Below are positions 21,910 through 31,900 of a DNA stretch of 47,172 bases, in pieces. Every line of letters starts with the position of its first letter. Within the stretch, counting starts at the first letter, position 1. A program made the position numbers and the translations under genes. Source of the DNA: Caldivirga sp. MU80 (GTDB lineage Archaea; Thermoproteota; Thermoprotei; Thermoproteales; Thermocladiaceae); contig NZ_LCTF01000017.1 of NCBI RefSeq assembly GCF_001663375.1, positions 1 through 47,172 of the forward strand, given 5' to 3'. Below the pieces are notes generated by a model that saw only the letters and a list, made by a program, of their open reading frames with translations, was not told the origin of the DNA and did no database searches.

Positions 21910-22901
21910 AGACCCCTACCCAATGCGTACGCCACCGCCTTGGCCTTGCTCATTAATTCACGGAACATGTCGAAGGTTAACTGCTGGTCCGCATCAGACA
22001 ACGCTTCCCAGGGTTTGGGGTGAACCTCAACGATGAGCATGTCGGCGCCGGCTGCTATGGCTGCTAGGGCGAGTGGTATGACGTACTCCCTCCTTCCGGC
22101 TGGGTGGGATGGGTCCACGCAGATGGGTAGGTGGGTTAGCCTCTTAGCAACCACCACGGCGCCTAGGTCCAGTGTGAACCTTGTGGAGTTCTCGAAGGTC
22201 CTTATGCCCCTCTCGCAAAGCACCACGTTGCCGTTGCCCTCAAGCATTATGTACTCAGCTGCCTCAAGCCACTCCTCCACGGTGTTGCCCATGCCCCTCT
22301 TAAGTAGGACTGGCTTACCGGCCCTACCCACCTCCCTGAGTAGGTCAAAGTTCTGGGCGTTCCTGGCGCCTATTTGAAGCATATCCACGTAGCTGGCCAC
22401 GGTCTCAACCATCCTAGTATCCATGACCTCGGAGACCACCGGTAACCCAACCTCATCAGAAACCCTCCTAAGTATCTTCAAACCCTCAACCCCAAGCCCC
22501 TGGAAGCTGTATGGGCTTGTCCTAGGCTTAAAGGCACCACCCCTAAGCAACCTAGCCCCGGCCTCCTTAACAGCCTCGGCTGTTTCCCTCACCTGCTCAT
22601 AGCCCTCCACGGCGCACGGCCCTGCGGCAACCACAACCTCATCGCCACCCACCCTAACCCCTGAAACATCAATGATACTCCTCTGCCTCCACTGCCTGCT
22701 GGCCAACTGGTACCTAGTCTTAACGTTAATGATCACGGCCCCTGGGTCTATTAACTTAACAAGCCTCTCGTCAACTATGGAGTCCGGCCACGTTACTATT
22801 AACTCCTCCCCAAGTACCTTAACCTCCCTGAACCTCACCTTAACCTTATCTAAGGCTGAGGCAACGTCACCCAGCCTCCCTGGGGTCACCCTTATTATCA
22901 C
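21906..22901 (-). CDS. aroF: 3-deoxy-7-phosphoheptulonate (DAHP) synthase
   Basis: Joins phosphoenolpyruvate and erythrose 4-phosphate, the entry step of aromatic synthesis. The first 70 residues form a small ferredoxin-like domain (IIRVTPGRLGDVAS.., GAVIINVK), as in the Thermotoga-type enzyme, where it mediates feedback inhibition by aromatic amino acids. The TIM barrel follows with VVAAGPCAVEG, LLRGGAFKPRTSPYSFQG, LLKRGM and CVDPSHPAGRR. The start is GTG, preceded by GGTGAG within the end of the chorismate mutase gene 4 bp away. The length of 331 aa fits the AroA-I-beta class. Confidence 0.94.
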   Translation of the reverse strand: MIIRVTPGRLGDVASALDKVKVRFREVKVLGEELIVTWPDSIVDERLVKLIDPGAVIINVKTRYQLASRQWRQRSIIDVSGVRVGGDEVVVAAGPCAVEGYEQVRETAEAVKEAGARLLRGGAFKPRTSPYSFQGLGVEGLKILRRVSDEVGLPVVSEVMDTRMVETVASYVDMLQIGARNAQNFDLLREVGRAGKPVLLKRGMGNTVEEWLEAAEYIMLEGNGNVVLCERGIRTFENSTRFTLDLGAVVVAKRLTHLPICVDPSHPAGRREYVIPLALAAIAAGADMLIVEVHPKPWEALSDADQQLTFDMFRELMSKAKAVAYALGRGL

Positions 22902-22905
22902 GGCC

Positions 22906-23898
22906 TCACCCCTCGATTACCTTACTCAACTCACCCCTACTAACCGCTGAATTAACAATATTAATATACTTAATCAACTCACCCCTAGCCTCCCCCGCAT
23001 ACGGGTTCATTTCCTGTATCTCCTCAACCACATCAATCTGCTCCAGGACCCTCTCAATGGCCCTCATGGTGTATCTTAGGCTATGGGTGGCCACAGCCCC
23101 TATGTTGACGTTGCCCAGTTTACCAGCATCCCTAAGCATCATGTAGAGGGCCAGTAGTGTTAAGTGGTGGGCGGCCTGCACATAGGCCATCACCTTATCG
23201 TGCGTCTCAGGGTCACTGATTATGACTGGCTTTAGGCCTGCCGCCTCAAAAAGCTGCATTGCCATTGGTAGTGAATCCCTACTCGTAACCGATGGTATTA
23301 GGATTACTGCTTCACCCCACGTATCAGCCACGTTACCGAAGAGTGGGTGTATGCTAAGGTACCTGAAGCCTAACTCCCTAGACTCCTCCTCAATGACCTT
23401 AAACATCCTTGACTTAACGGAGAAGGCATCCATCAAAACCCTACCCCTCAGTTTATCGCCGTGAACCCTAATGTAGTTAATGGTCTCCTCAGTGGGTCTC
23501 GTGGCCAGTATGACTACGTCTGAGTTTGGCAACTCATCCCTCATGCTGATCAGCGTTGTGGGTGTGACTGGGCTTAAAACCCCCTTAAGCACCTTGCCCA
23601 GTCTCCCTGAGCCAACCACGGTAACTCTTACGCTGTATAGGTTCCTCGTCTGCCTCCTGGTGGCTGCCCTCACCACTAGTTCAGCTATGCCCCTAGCCGA
23701 GGCTTCGTCAAACCCAGCCTCAACGAGTCCATTAACCCACCTACCAATGACCTCCTCCTCCCTCTCCCTATCCACAGGTGGTATGCCCAGCTTCCTCTTA
23801 ACGTCACCTATGGCCTCGGCTATCGACAACCTCTTGGCAAGTAGCCGAATTATCTCATCGTCAACGGTATCAATCTCCTTCCTTAACTGCCACAGCAC
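22906..23898 (-). CDS. tyrA: Bifunctional chorismate mutase / prephenate dehydrogenase
   Basis: An AroQ chorismate mutase domain (QLRKEIDTVDDEIIRLLAKR and following helices, about the first 85 residues) is joined to a prephenate dehydrogenase domain starting VTVVGSGRLGKVLKG. It converts chorismate through prephenate to 4-hydroxyphenylpyruvate for tyrosine. I chose GTG at 23898, one base after the transketolase stop and preceded by GGTGA; GTG at 23907 and a further upstream start at 23937 are in frame but would overlap transketolase. The SIHPLFGN segment contains the dehydrogenase active-site His. Phenylalanine would need a separate dehydratase, not seen here. Confidence 0.92.
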   Translation of the reverse strand: MLWQLRKEIDTVDDEIIRLLAKRLSIAEAIGDVKRKLGIPPVDREREEEVIGRWVNGLVEAGFDEASARGIAELVVRAATRRQTRNLYSVRVTVVGSGRLGKVLKGVLSPVTPTTLISMRDELPNSDVVILATRPTEETINYIRVHGDKLRGRVLMDAFSVKSRMFKVIEEESRELGFRYLSIHPLFGNVADTWGEAVILIPSVTSRDSLPMAMQLFEAAGLKPVIISDPETHDKVMAYVQAAHHLTLLALYMMLRDAGKLGNVNIGAVATHSLRYTMRAIERVLEQIDVVEEIQEMNPYAGEARGELIKYINIVNSAVSRGELSKVIEG

Positions 23899-23899
23899 G

Positions 23900-25606
23900 C
23901 TACTCACCTTTAACCAGCCTAAGGGCCTCCTCAACAATCCTCCTGTGGGTTAGGTTCATGTACTCCATCAACTGCCTAGTTGACCTACCCGACCTACCGA
24001 AGCCGTTAACCCCAATCATCCTAATGGGTACTGGGTAACCCTGGGCAACAACCTCAGCCACAGCGGAGCCAACGCCGCCTGTTGTGGAATGCTCCTCAAC
24101 GGTCAACAGCGCCCCGGTCTTCTTAGCCGCCTTAATTATGGTGTCAGCGTCTATTGGCTTCAGGGTGCTTAGGTTGATCACCATGGCCGACACGCCAAGC
24201 TTCCCCAACTCCTCAGCCGCCATTAATGCATCCCACAGCACAGGCCCTGAACCCACTATGGCTACGTCATCACCATCCCTCAACACGGTTGCCCTGCCAA
24301 TCCTAAACTCCCCATCACCAGTGATCCTGGGTCCGTAATCCCTGCCAATCCTGACGTAGGCGGGCCCCTGATGCTCCATTAAGGCTAGGATAGCCTTACC
24401 CGCCTCGTTGGGGTCGGCTGGAACCACCACGGTCATGTTAGGCAGCGTCCTCATTAGCGATAGGTCCTCTAAGACCTGGTGCGATGCGCCATCGGCGTAA
24501 TCGCTTAAGCCGGCATGGGTCCCGATTATCTTGACGTTTAGGTTCATCCTAGCCACCGTGTTCCTGACCTGCTCCCAAGCCCTCATCACGAACATTGAGA
24601 AGGCTATTGCAACAGGTCTTAAGCCGGCTATGGCTAGGCCACTGGCCACCCCTATCATGTGCTGCTCAGCTATGCCAACGTCAATGTACCTATCGGGGTA
24701 CTTCTCCTTAAACCAAATAGCCCTAGTTGAACCACCCACGTCGGCCGTGATTACGTAAAGGTCCCTGTACCTTTCACCAGCCTCAAGCAGTGCCTTCCCG
24801 ACGGCATCCCTCATTGACCCAAAGCCTGGTTCACCTCCATCGTCAAGTATCCTCTGCCTGCTCGTACCCTCAATCTCGGAAACCCCCCTACCCCTAATCG
24901 TCCTTGCAATAATAGCCTTTGGGCCATTGACTCCATGGGCCTGGATTAAGGCATCTATCAACTCACCTGGGTCATGGCCATCGCACTCGATTACTGCGAA
25001 TCCAAGGGCCTTAAGCATGTCGACGAGCGCTGCTTTAACACCCCTTACGGGTCCATCCAGTTGAACACCGTTGTAGTCTATTATTACGTAGAGGTTGCTT
25101 AACCTAGCCTCAGCCGCATCCATTAACGCCTCCCAGGCCTGCCCCTCGTCAAGCTCCCCATCCCCAACCACCACGAAAACGTTACCCGATGCACCCTTAG
25201 CCAATAACCCCCTCGCCAAGCCCACTGCAGTGCTTAACCCCTGGGCTAAGCTACCCGTTGACACGGGCACCGTGGGTAGTTTAGTCTCTGGGTGGCCTTG
25301 AAGCGGGCTCCACGGTTCATTGATCATCATCAACTCGCTTTTATTAATAACACCCAGTTCGGAGAGGATTGCGTATAGGGCTGGCGCGGCGTGTCCCTTT
25401 GACAATATTATGTAGTCCCTTTTCAACGGATCCTCATCAAAGGCGTTAACCATTAGGTATAGTGTCGCCAGTATGTCCAGGCTTGATAGTGATGAGCCTA
25501 GGTGAGTGTGTGGGTCTATTAGGCTTAGGCCTGTTAATATTGAACGGGCCCTATCACTTACCTCCTTGATCTTATTAACCAAGTTTGCCCTAGCCCCCTT
25601 TACCAT
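23900..25606 (-). CDS. tkt: Transketolase, single-chain
   Basis: Transfers two-carbon units between sugars and can supply erythrose 4-phosphate to DAHP synthase, encoded two genes later. It is a full fusion: the TPP domain (VVVGDGELDEGQAWEA and DYNGVQLDGP, N-terminal) and the pyrimidine domain (DVGIAEQHMIGVASG) plus C-terminal domain are in one chain. Many archaea split these into two genes. The frame is open to an ATG at 25681, but that ATG lies inside a TATA box (CTTAAAAATATAG on minus, about 25666-25678). Transcription should start near 25645, so the ATG at 25606 (MVKGARANLV) is the likely start, leaving about 568 aa. Confidence 0.93.
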   Translation of the reverse strand: MVKGARANLVNKIKEVSDRARSILTGLSLIDPHTHLGSSLSSLDILATLYLMVNAFDEDPLKRDYIILSKGHAAPALYAILSELGVINKSELMMINEPWSPLQGHPETKLPTVPVSTGSLAQGLSTAVGLARGLLAKGASGNVFVVVGDGELDEGQAWEALMDAAEARLSNLYVIIDYNGVQLDGPVRGVKAALVDMLKALGFAVIECDGHDPGELIDALIQAHGVNGPKAIIARTIRGRGVSEIEGTSRQRILDDGGEPGFGSMRDAVGKALLEAGERYRDLYVITADVGGSTRAIWFKEKYPDRYIDVGIAEQHMIGVASGLAIAGLRPVAIAFSMFVMRAWEQVRNTVARMNLNVKIIGTHAGLSDYADGASHQVLEDLSLMRTLPNMTVVVPADPNEAGKAILALMEHQGPAYVRIGRDYGPRITGDGEFRIGRATVLRDGDDVAIVGSGPVLWDALMAAEELGKLGVSAMVINLSTLKPIDADTIIKAAKKTGALLTVEEHSTTGGVGSAVAEVVAQGYPVPIRMIGVNGFGRSGRSTRQLMEYMNLTHRRIVEEALRLVKGE

Positions 25607-25665
25607 TCCAGGTATTCCACGTGGGTCCCGAATTCCATACCAATCTAAGAATCCCCCTATACAGT

Positions 25666-25678
25666 CTATATTTTTAAG
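25666..25678 (-). promoter_or_regulatory. TATA box of the transketolase-aro operon
   Basis: Minus-strand CTTAAAAATATAG is the only strong TATA candidate before six tightly packed genes. It overlaps the most upstream in-frame ATG of transketolase and so excludes it as the start. Confidence 0.6.
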
Positions 25679-25681
25679 CAT

Positions 25682-25993
25682 TACCCATAAGTTAACTCCC
25701 GCTTCCCCTAGGGAGCCTCAGAATACCATTACATTGGGCTCATTGACGCATCGGCATGTTTCATGAGGGTAAATGGCCCTGCAGGTCCTTAATTAGGTAT
25801 GGCATAAAAGAGAAAAACCCTCAGCTATTACTGCTCTCCGTGGATAACATTATTGAAGTGGGGGTGTGGAGTCTCGCCCAATGCGGATTGCTGCTTCACA
25901 GTCAACCAGCCCAATGGAAGATTCAACCAGTAACACCACTGAGGTTAATGCGTAACAGTCATGAGGTTGGTGAAGCAATGAAGGACATGTGGG
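25682..25993. other. Intergenic region without recognised features
   Basis: About 310 bp between transketolase and the glycosyltransferase. I see an AT-rich patch at 25796-25816 (TAGGTATGGCATAAAAGAG), possibly promoter-like, but too far from the start at 25994 to be convincing, and no RNA gene or repeat. Confidence 0.35.
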
Positions 25994-27256
25994 GTGGGTG
26001 GCGTGGGTAATAACGTCCTTGTAACCCACCATTACTGGGGGTCACCTGGAGGTGGGCAGTTGGTATGCGCCTCAGCGGCCCTAGCCCTAGAGCATCTTGG
26101 GTTTAACCCAGTGTTGACTGGGACCTTTAAATTCAACCCAAGTAAGTACGTGGATTGGTATGGCATAGACATATCAAAGTACCCCGTGGTCACCTTACCA
26201 CTTGGTGGCATTAAGGCCTTTGGGCTTTGGACGAGGTTATTTGTGTGGTACCCGGCGGCTAAGGCTATTAACAGGTACCAGGCCGTGATCATGTTCACGG
26301 ATGAGGAGACCTATAAGCCAATAGTGCAGTATAGGGACAGGGGCTTAAGCATAATAGAGTACATACACTTCCCCTTCGAGGTCGTGGTTGACCCGAGGTT
26401 TAGGGGAACTGGGTTAGCCTACGGGGAGGACCCCTACGTTACGGAGAGGTACAGTAGATTCCCGATGAACATGTACTGGGGCGTGTTCACTAGGCTACTC
26501 CCACACTACATTAGGGAGAACCCGTTTAACGATGCAGACCTGGTTCTAACCAACTCAAGGTGGACCGCTGGGGTGGCTAAGATGGTTTACGGTGAGGAGC
26601 CCACAGTGCTTAACCCACCAATAGCCCCCAACACAGAGATAGTGAGCGAGCCAAGGCCCTTCGATGAGAGGGGCAACTGGGTTGTCATGCTCGGTAGGTT
26701 CAGCGAGGAGAAGAGGTATCATTGGGTTGTGGGTGAGTTAATGCCCAGGCTACTCAAGGAGGTGGGGCCAGTTAAACTCATTATATTCGGTGGTGCAACA
26801 ACCAGGACCCAGTTAATGTACATGAACAGGGTCATTGACCTAGCCTCAAGGGCTGGTTTAAGGGTTTCAAGGGACCTAAACCAGGAGGCTGACGTCTACG
26901 TGATACCCAATGCACCCAGGCAGCTGATAAATAAGATGATGGATTCAGGGAGGGTGTTCCTCCACGCAACTATAAATGAGCATTGGGGTATAGCTGTAGC
27001 TGAGGCGATGGCGAGGGGCCTACCGGTGGTGGTCCATAAGAGTGGTGGTGCGTGGAGTGACCTGGTTGAGGAGGGCAACACCGGCCTAGGTTACGTTAAC
27101 GTTGATGAGGCCGTTGACTCGATAGCAAGGCTACTCAAGGATGCTAAAGCCTGGGGCCACTACTCATCGGCATCGGTGGTGAAGGCGAGCAGCATAACCC
27201 TGCAAAACTTCATATCAAGGTTCAGTGATTTGCTTAAGAGTGAGGGCTTAGTGTAG
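25994..27256 (+). CDS. Glycosyltransferase, group 1 (GT4-like)
   Basis: GT-B fold enzyme. The N-terminal Rossmann half starts NVLVTHHYWGSPGGGQLVC with the glycine-rich loop. The C-terminal nucleotide-sugar half has WVVMLGRFSEEKRYHWVV, then VFLHATINEHWGIAVAEAMA, the E-x7-E motif of GT4 enzymes, and a following GLPVVVHKSGG. No membrane helices are present. The overall pattern, including IEYIHFPFEV and LTNSRWTAGVAK, recalls the Alg11-like branch that adds mannose to lipid-linked oligosaccharides, but substrate is not assignable. The start is GTG at 25994 or 26003. It is single, convergent with the ATPase gene. Confidence 0.85.
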   Translation: MGGVGNNVLVTHHYWGSPGGGQLVCASAALALEHLGFNPVLTGTFKFNPSKYVDWYGIDISKYPVVTLPLGGIKAFGLWTRLFVWYPAAKAINRYQAVIMFTDEETYKPIVQYRDRGLSIIEYIHFPFEVVVDPRFRGTGLAYGEDPYVTERYSRFPMNMYWGVFTRLLPHYIRENPFNDADLVLTNSRWTAGVAKMVYGEEPTVLNPPIAPNTEIVSEPRPFDERGNWVVMLGRFSEEKRYHWVVGELMPRLLKEVGPVKLIIFGGATTRTQLMYMNRVIDLASRAGLRVSRDLNQEADVYVIPNAPRQLINKMMDSGRVFLHATINEHWGIAVAEAMARGLPVVVHKSGGAWSDLVEEGNTGLGYVNVDEAVDSIARLLKDAKAWGHYSSASVVKASSITLQNFISRFSDLLKSEGLV

Positions 27257-27268
27257 GGCGCCTTAAGT

Positions 27269-28480
27269 TTAATCAACCCTTATTTCACCAATCTCCTTAA
27301 GCACATCCTCAGGCTTCACGTTAATGCTCCCCCTCCTAATCATAGCCCTCAACACCCAGTAGTGGGCTGGGATTTGGTATGCGTAATACCTGCCAATCCA
27401 CGGTTCACCAGGTAAGTTGCTCAAACCCTCAGCGCCCACCAGGCTGATTAAGATATTCTCCTCAAGTAGTCGTCTAAATAGTGGAAACTCACCCCAGAAT
27501 GTTTCAGAGTGGCCTGTTCCATCTGGTTGACCCACGTACTGCTCATTAATGCCGAGGCTGCTCAACCTCCCCTTACCGTACTCCATCAACTTAGTTAACG
27601 TACTCACATTCCCTATTAAATTATTAACCTCACTCACTACGCCGCTAAGCCACCTTTCAACATTCCAATTGTGCCTGATCACGAGGTCCTCAAGCATCCT
27701 CACGTTCCCACCCAGCAGGTTCCATAGCAACTCGGCATTAATGTCACGCTTACCTGTTAACGCAGCTACCTCATTAATCACCTCTATGAAGGCTGATTTG
27801 GGCAGGTTCCAGAGGAGAAAAAGTGATGTAAGCCCCTTACTACCAAGCCTCCTTGCAACGTTTACCGCCGCTTGGTCGCTTAGTGCAAATACAGTAACCT
27901 TGGGTTTATCCGTGAAGTAGCTCCAAACCCCCTCGCCTGGGTGTTCGTGGGCCTCAGCGAAGAATTCAAGTAGGCTGGATAATGCTACGTATTCGCCATC
28001 CCCCCTCTCCTCCTTTAGGTACTTATCAAGGTTGTCGATTAGTATGAGTAGGCGCCTTGCCTCCATTACCTTAACTCTTGATATGGCGTATGTTATGCCC
28101 TCCTTTAAGGCCTCGGCAATCAGTATCCCCGCCTTTAAGGTATCCACGTTACCCAACAGTGAGCGGACTCTCTCCACAACCTCCCTACCATTGGGTAGGC
28201 TGGACTCCAGTATGCTTGATAGTGCCCTCCCCTCAAAGTTCATGTAAACAATGAATACCTCCCCACCCAGTGACTTAAGGGTGCTGTTAATCAGTGAGAG
28301 GAATGTGGTCTTCCCAGCACCATAGGGCCCATAGATAATGCGAATACCCACGTACCTCAACGCCTCACCAAGGAACACCCTAGCCTCATTCTCCCTATCC
28401 CTAAAGTGTATCCTGTACCCGCCGAAATCCACCATCGCATTACGCATTCGCTCAACTACTGCATCAGCTAAATGATACAC
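27269..28480 (-). CDS. P-loop ATPase of unknown role
   Basis: An AAA-like/STAND-like ATPase with Walker A GPYGAGKTTF (about 45-54) and Walker B RRLLILIDNLDKYL (about 143-156). A sensor-like segment is KVTVFALSDQAA, and a helical region after residue 220 resembles the lid of archaeal MCM/Orc-type or defence-type ATPases. The C terminus (PAHYWVLRAMIRRGSINVKP) may be a small helical partner domain. No nuclease or transporter domain is attached. It starts with GTG at 28480, with a TATA-like CTTTAAATAAATC at about 28502-28514, so it is probably leaderless. Function is unknown. Confidence 0.7.
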   Translation of the reverse strand: MYHLADAVVERMRNAMVDFGGYRIHFRDRENEARVFLGEALRYVGIRIIYGPYGAGKTTFLSLINSTLKSLGGEVFIVYMNFEGRALSSILESSLPNGREVVERVRSLLGNVDTLKAGILIAEALKEGITYAISRVKVMEARRLLILIDNLDKYLKEERGDGEYVALSSLLEFFAEAHEHPGEGVWSYFTDKPKVTVFALSDQAAVNVARRLGSKGLTSLFLLWNLPKSAFIEVINEVAALTGKRDINAELLWNLLGGNVRMLEDLVIRHNWNVERWLSGVVSEVNNLIGNVSTLTKLMEYGKGRLSSLGINEQYVGQPDGTGHSETFWGEFPLFRRLLEENILISLVGAEGLSNLPGEPWIGRYYAYQIPAHYWVLRAMIRRGSINVKPEDVLKEIGEIRVD

Positions 28481-28636
28481 GTGGAGTGTATATGTATAGG
28501 GGATTTATTTAAAGCTGCACCCAGATTAACCCCATGCTTCATCGCTTAACTGGGGCTGCCTCAGTTTCATGATTATTTGCAACGTTTATTATTGTTACCC
28601 TCAAATAAACTTAATAAACTTAGCCTTAACGCCCTT

Positions 28637-28769
28637 ATTGGTTATCCTTGGGTTTCCGAGACCCGTAATGGCTGGGAACCCTAGGCGACTAATGGGGGCG
28701 GCTACTGTGAGTAAGCCCAAGGAAACCGCTAAGAAACAGACAAATAAAACCACCACCCGCAGAGAGACG
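28637..28769 (+). repeat. Dispersed repeat R, copy 2 (coding-like)
   Basis: Partner of 11316-11446. Here the frame is open through MAGNPRRLMGAATV and SKPKETAKKQTNKTTTRRE, ending at 28805 after a short unrelated tail. The match stops sharply after CGCAGAGAG in both copies. Both look like the start of a basic protein joined to different downstream sequence, as after transposition or recombination. No gene product is recognised. Confidence 0.6.
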
Positions 28770-28910
28770 GTGCGGTTGCTCATGGGTGATTTTAGATGTC
28801 TTTAATGGGGAAACGCTTATTAATTTAAGTTAAGCCTTGGTTAATGAAGAACCCCAGCCCCTTCCTAAGGGCGGCCTTCCATGCGGGTGGTGCGGCGTTT
28901 TTCAAGAAAC

Positions 28911-28920
28911 GCTTTTTAAA
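28911..28920 (+). promoter_or_regulatory. TATA box of reverse gyrase
   Basis: GCTTTTTAAA lies 31-40 nt before the ATG at 28951. It supports that start with a short leader. Confidence 0.55.
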
Positions 28921-28950
28921 TCCTCCACAACCAATACGGATTGAATCCCA

Positions 28951-31900
28951 ATGAGAAGCAGTAGTAGCGGCAGCGGTGAGGAACCACTGGTGCTTTACCA
29001 CGGTATGTGCCCGAACTGCGGTGGCCCAATCACCTCGGATAGGCTAGGCAACGGTCTACCATGCCACGTCTGCCTCCCTGAGGTGGGCAGGCTTAGGGCT
29101 GCGTCACTCAGGGAGGTGTTGAACATACTCAATGAGTCAGGTAGGTTGATTAGGCTTAGGGAAATGTCGAACCACCTGGCTAAGTACAATGAGTTCTGCG
29201 AATTATTCAAGAGGGCTACCGGCGCATCCATGTGGGGTGCCCAGAGGTTTTGGGCTAGGAGGCTGGTTAAGGGTAAGAGCTTCGCAATAGTTGCACCAAC
29301 GGGTAGTGGTAAAACCACCTTCGGCATAGTTGCATCACTATACGTAGCCAGCAAGGGTGGTAAGGTCCTAATGGTGTTCCCAACGTCAACCTTAGCTTAC
29401 CAGGTCTATAAGAAGACCTTGTCCTACAGGGATGCCGTTAATAGCGGCGTCAGGGTGGTTACTTATAATGGCCTACTGAGTGATAAGGATAAGGAGGAGT
29501 CTCTCAAGGCGATTAAGTCCGGGGACTTTGACGTACTTATTGTAACAAACGCCTTCCTACCCAAGGGCATGGAGTTGCTTGGTAGGTTCAGGTTTAACCT
29601 AATCTTCGTTGACGACGTGGATAGCGTTATGAAGGTCTCAAGTAGGAACATTGAGAGGCTCCTACTGCTACTTGGGGTGCCGGGGGAAGCCATAGATAAG
29701 GCCCTTGAGGTTGCCAAGGCCAGGGATCAGAAGGAGAGGGAGACCAGGTTGAGTGAGCTGAGGAGGATGCTCGAGGGTAAGGTAATAGGTTCACTGGTGG
29801 TCAGCGGTATGCTAACTAGGGTTAGGAGGACGGCCCGCGCCGCATTATTCAGGGAGATACTGGGCTTCGATGTTGGTGGTAGGGCTGAGGGGCTTAGAAA
29901 CATAGTGGACCTCTACATTAAGCCTGGGGGTGACGTGAGGCGCATAATCCTTGAAGTGGTGAGGAGACTTGGTGATGGTGGCATAATCTACGTACCCACC
30001 GACATGGGTAGGGAATTCGCCGAGGAGTTGGCCAAGTACCTGGCTGATAATGGGGTTAACGTTGGGCTTTACCTGAAGCCTAAGAGGAAGCTCCTGGAGG
30101 GCTTTGAGGAGGGTTTAATACCGGTTCTAATAGGCCTGGCAACCTTAAGGTCAGCCCTGGTTAGGGGTATTGACCTACCGCATAGGATCAGGTACGTTGT
30201 GTTCGCCGGCGTGCCTAAGATGAGGTTCAGGCTTTCAATGGAGGAGTTTAACCCAGGGCGCTACATAATGCTCCTCTCCTCTCTCAGGGTCATAGCCCCC
30301 AACGAGTACAAGTTGAGGATTGATAAGGCAGTCGCCGGCCTCAGGAACATAATGACCATGAGCCAGGATAGGATTAACCAGTTGATTAAGGCCCTTGAGA
30401 GCGGTGAGCAGCTGCAGGGCTTTGATAAGTACGCATCTGAGGTGATTAGCAATGCCGTTAAGCTAGCCCAGGAGTTGCTTAACAGGGATGAAGTGAAGGA
30501 GGCCATGGGCAAGTCAATCGTGAACATACAGCGTGTGGGTAATGAAATATACGTAATCCTACCAGACTCACCAGCCTACATTCAGGGCACCGGTAGGGCG
30601 TCGAGGATGTTCCTGGGGGGCATAACGCACGGACTATCGGTGCTTATAGTGGATAATGAGGCGGTCTTCAATAGCCTAAGCAGGGACTTGAAGTACAGGC
30701 TAGTTGACTTCCAGTTCATTAAGTACGAGGACTTTAACATTGATGAACTCCTTAAGACCATTAATGAGGAGAGGGAGTTGATTAGGCAGATAATGAGCGG
30801 TAACGTACCACCCAGCATAAGGCAGATTGACCCACTTAAATCAACCCTCATAATAGTTGAGTCACCCACCAAGGCGAGGACTATAGCCAACTTCTTCGGT
30901 AAACCCAGCGTTAGGGTGCTCGGCAACCTGATGGTTTACGAGGTTACCTCAGGCAACCTACTCCTCAACATAGTGGCCACCAAGGGGCATGTCTTCGAGT
31001 TGGCCACTGAGCAGTTCACCCAGTCAACGGGCAGGGACGTTGAATACGTGGCCAGGTACGTGTCAAGCAATGTTAGGGACTACTACTCAGTGTTGAAGGT
31101 TGACGGCAACTTCATACCAATATACTCAACGATAAAGCGTTGCCCAACCTGCGGGAGGACATTCACCGATGAAGTCACCACATGCCCATTCGACAACACA
31201 CCACTGGTTAGCAGTGAGAGTATTGTTAACCTGCTAAGGGACCTGGCAACTGAGGTTGACCTAGTTCTAATAGGCACGGACCCGGACTCTGAGGGGGAGA
31301 AGATAGCCTGGGACGTTTACAACATGCTTAGGCCCTTCGTTCAGGACATAAGGAGGATTGAGTTTCACGAGGTCACCAAGAGGGCTATAATGAACGCCCT
31401 AGCTAACCCAAGGGGCGTCAGTGGCAGTATGGTTAAGGCGCAGCTGGTTAGGCGCATTGAGGATAGGTGGATTGGCTTCGGTCTCAGTTCATACCTCCAG
31501 AGAGCCTTCAACGACAGGAACATGTCGGCTGGTAGGGTCCAGACCCCCGTGCTAAAGTGGATAATAGACAGGTACATTGAGTACAGGAGGAATAGGGTGA
31601 TTAGGCTTACCGTTAGGAAGAGACTCAGTGATGGCAGATTCATTGATGTTTCCTTTGACAGGGCCACTAATGGTGATGAAACGGCTAAGGTTAGGCATGA
31701 CTTAAGGGATGTGGCTAAGAACAAGGGTGAGTTGAGGCTGGTTATCAATAAGCTTAGTGAGAGTGAAGAGGAGGTTAACCCACCTCCACCCTTCACCACG
31801 GACTCAATGCTAACCGAGGCCACCACTAGGCTTAGGGTTGGAACTGAGGAGGTTATGAAACTTGCCCAGGACCTGTTTGAAATGGGTTTAATAACGTACC

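Larger units (their letters stand above)
28481..28950. other. 470-bp intergenic region with dispersed repeat R copy 2
   Basis: Holds the divergent promoter of the ATPase gene (about 28502-28514, minus), repeat R copy 2 (28637-28769), a GC-rich patch at 28855-28895 faintly like the left arm of the structured repeats, and the reverse gyrase promoter at 28911-28920. Confidence 0.5.

Noticed and set aside
28569-28805. 78-codon plus-strand frame before reverse gyrase
   Set aside because: Only the repeat R part has a match; the first and last parts look random. Described as a repeat.
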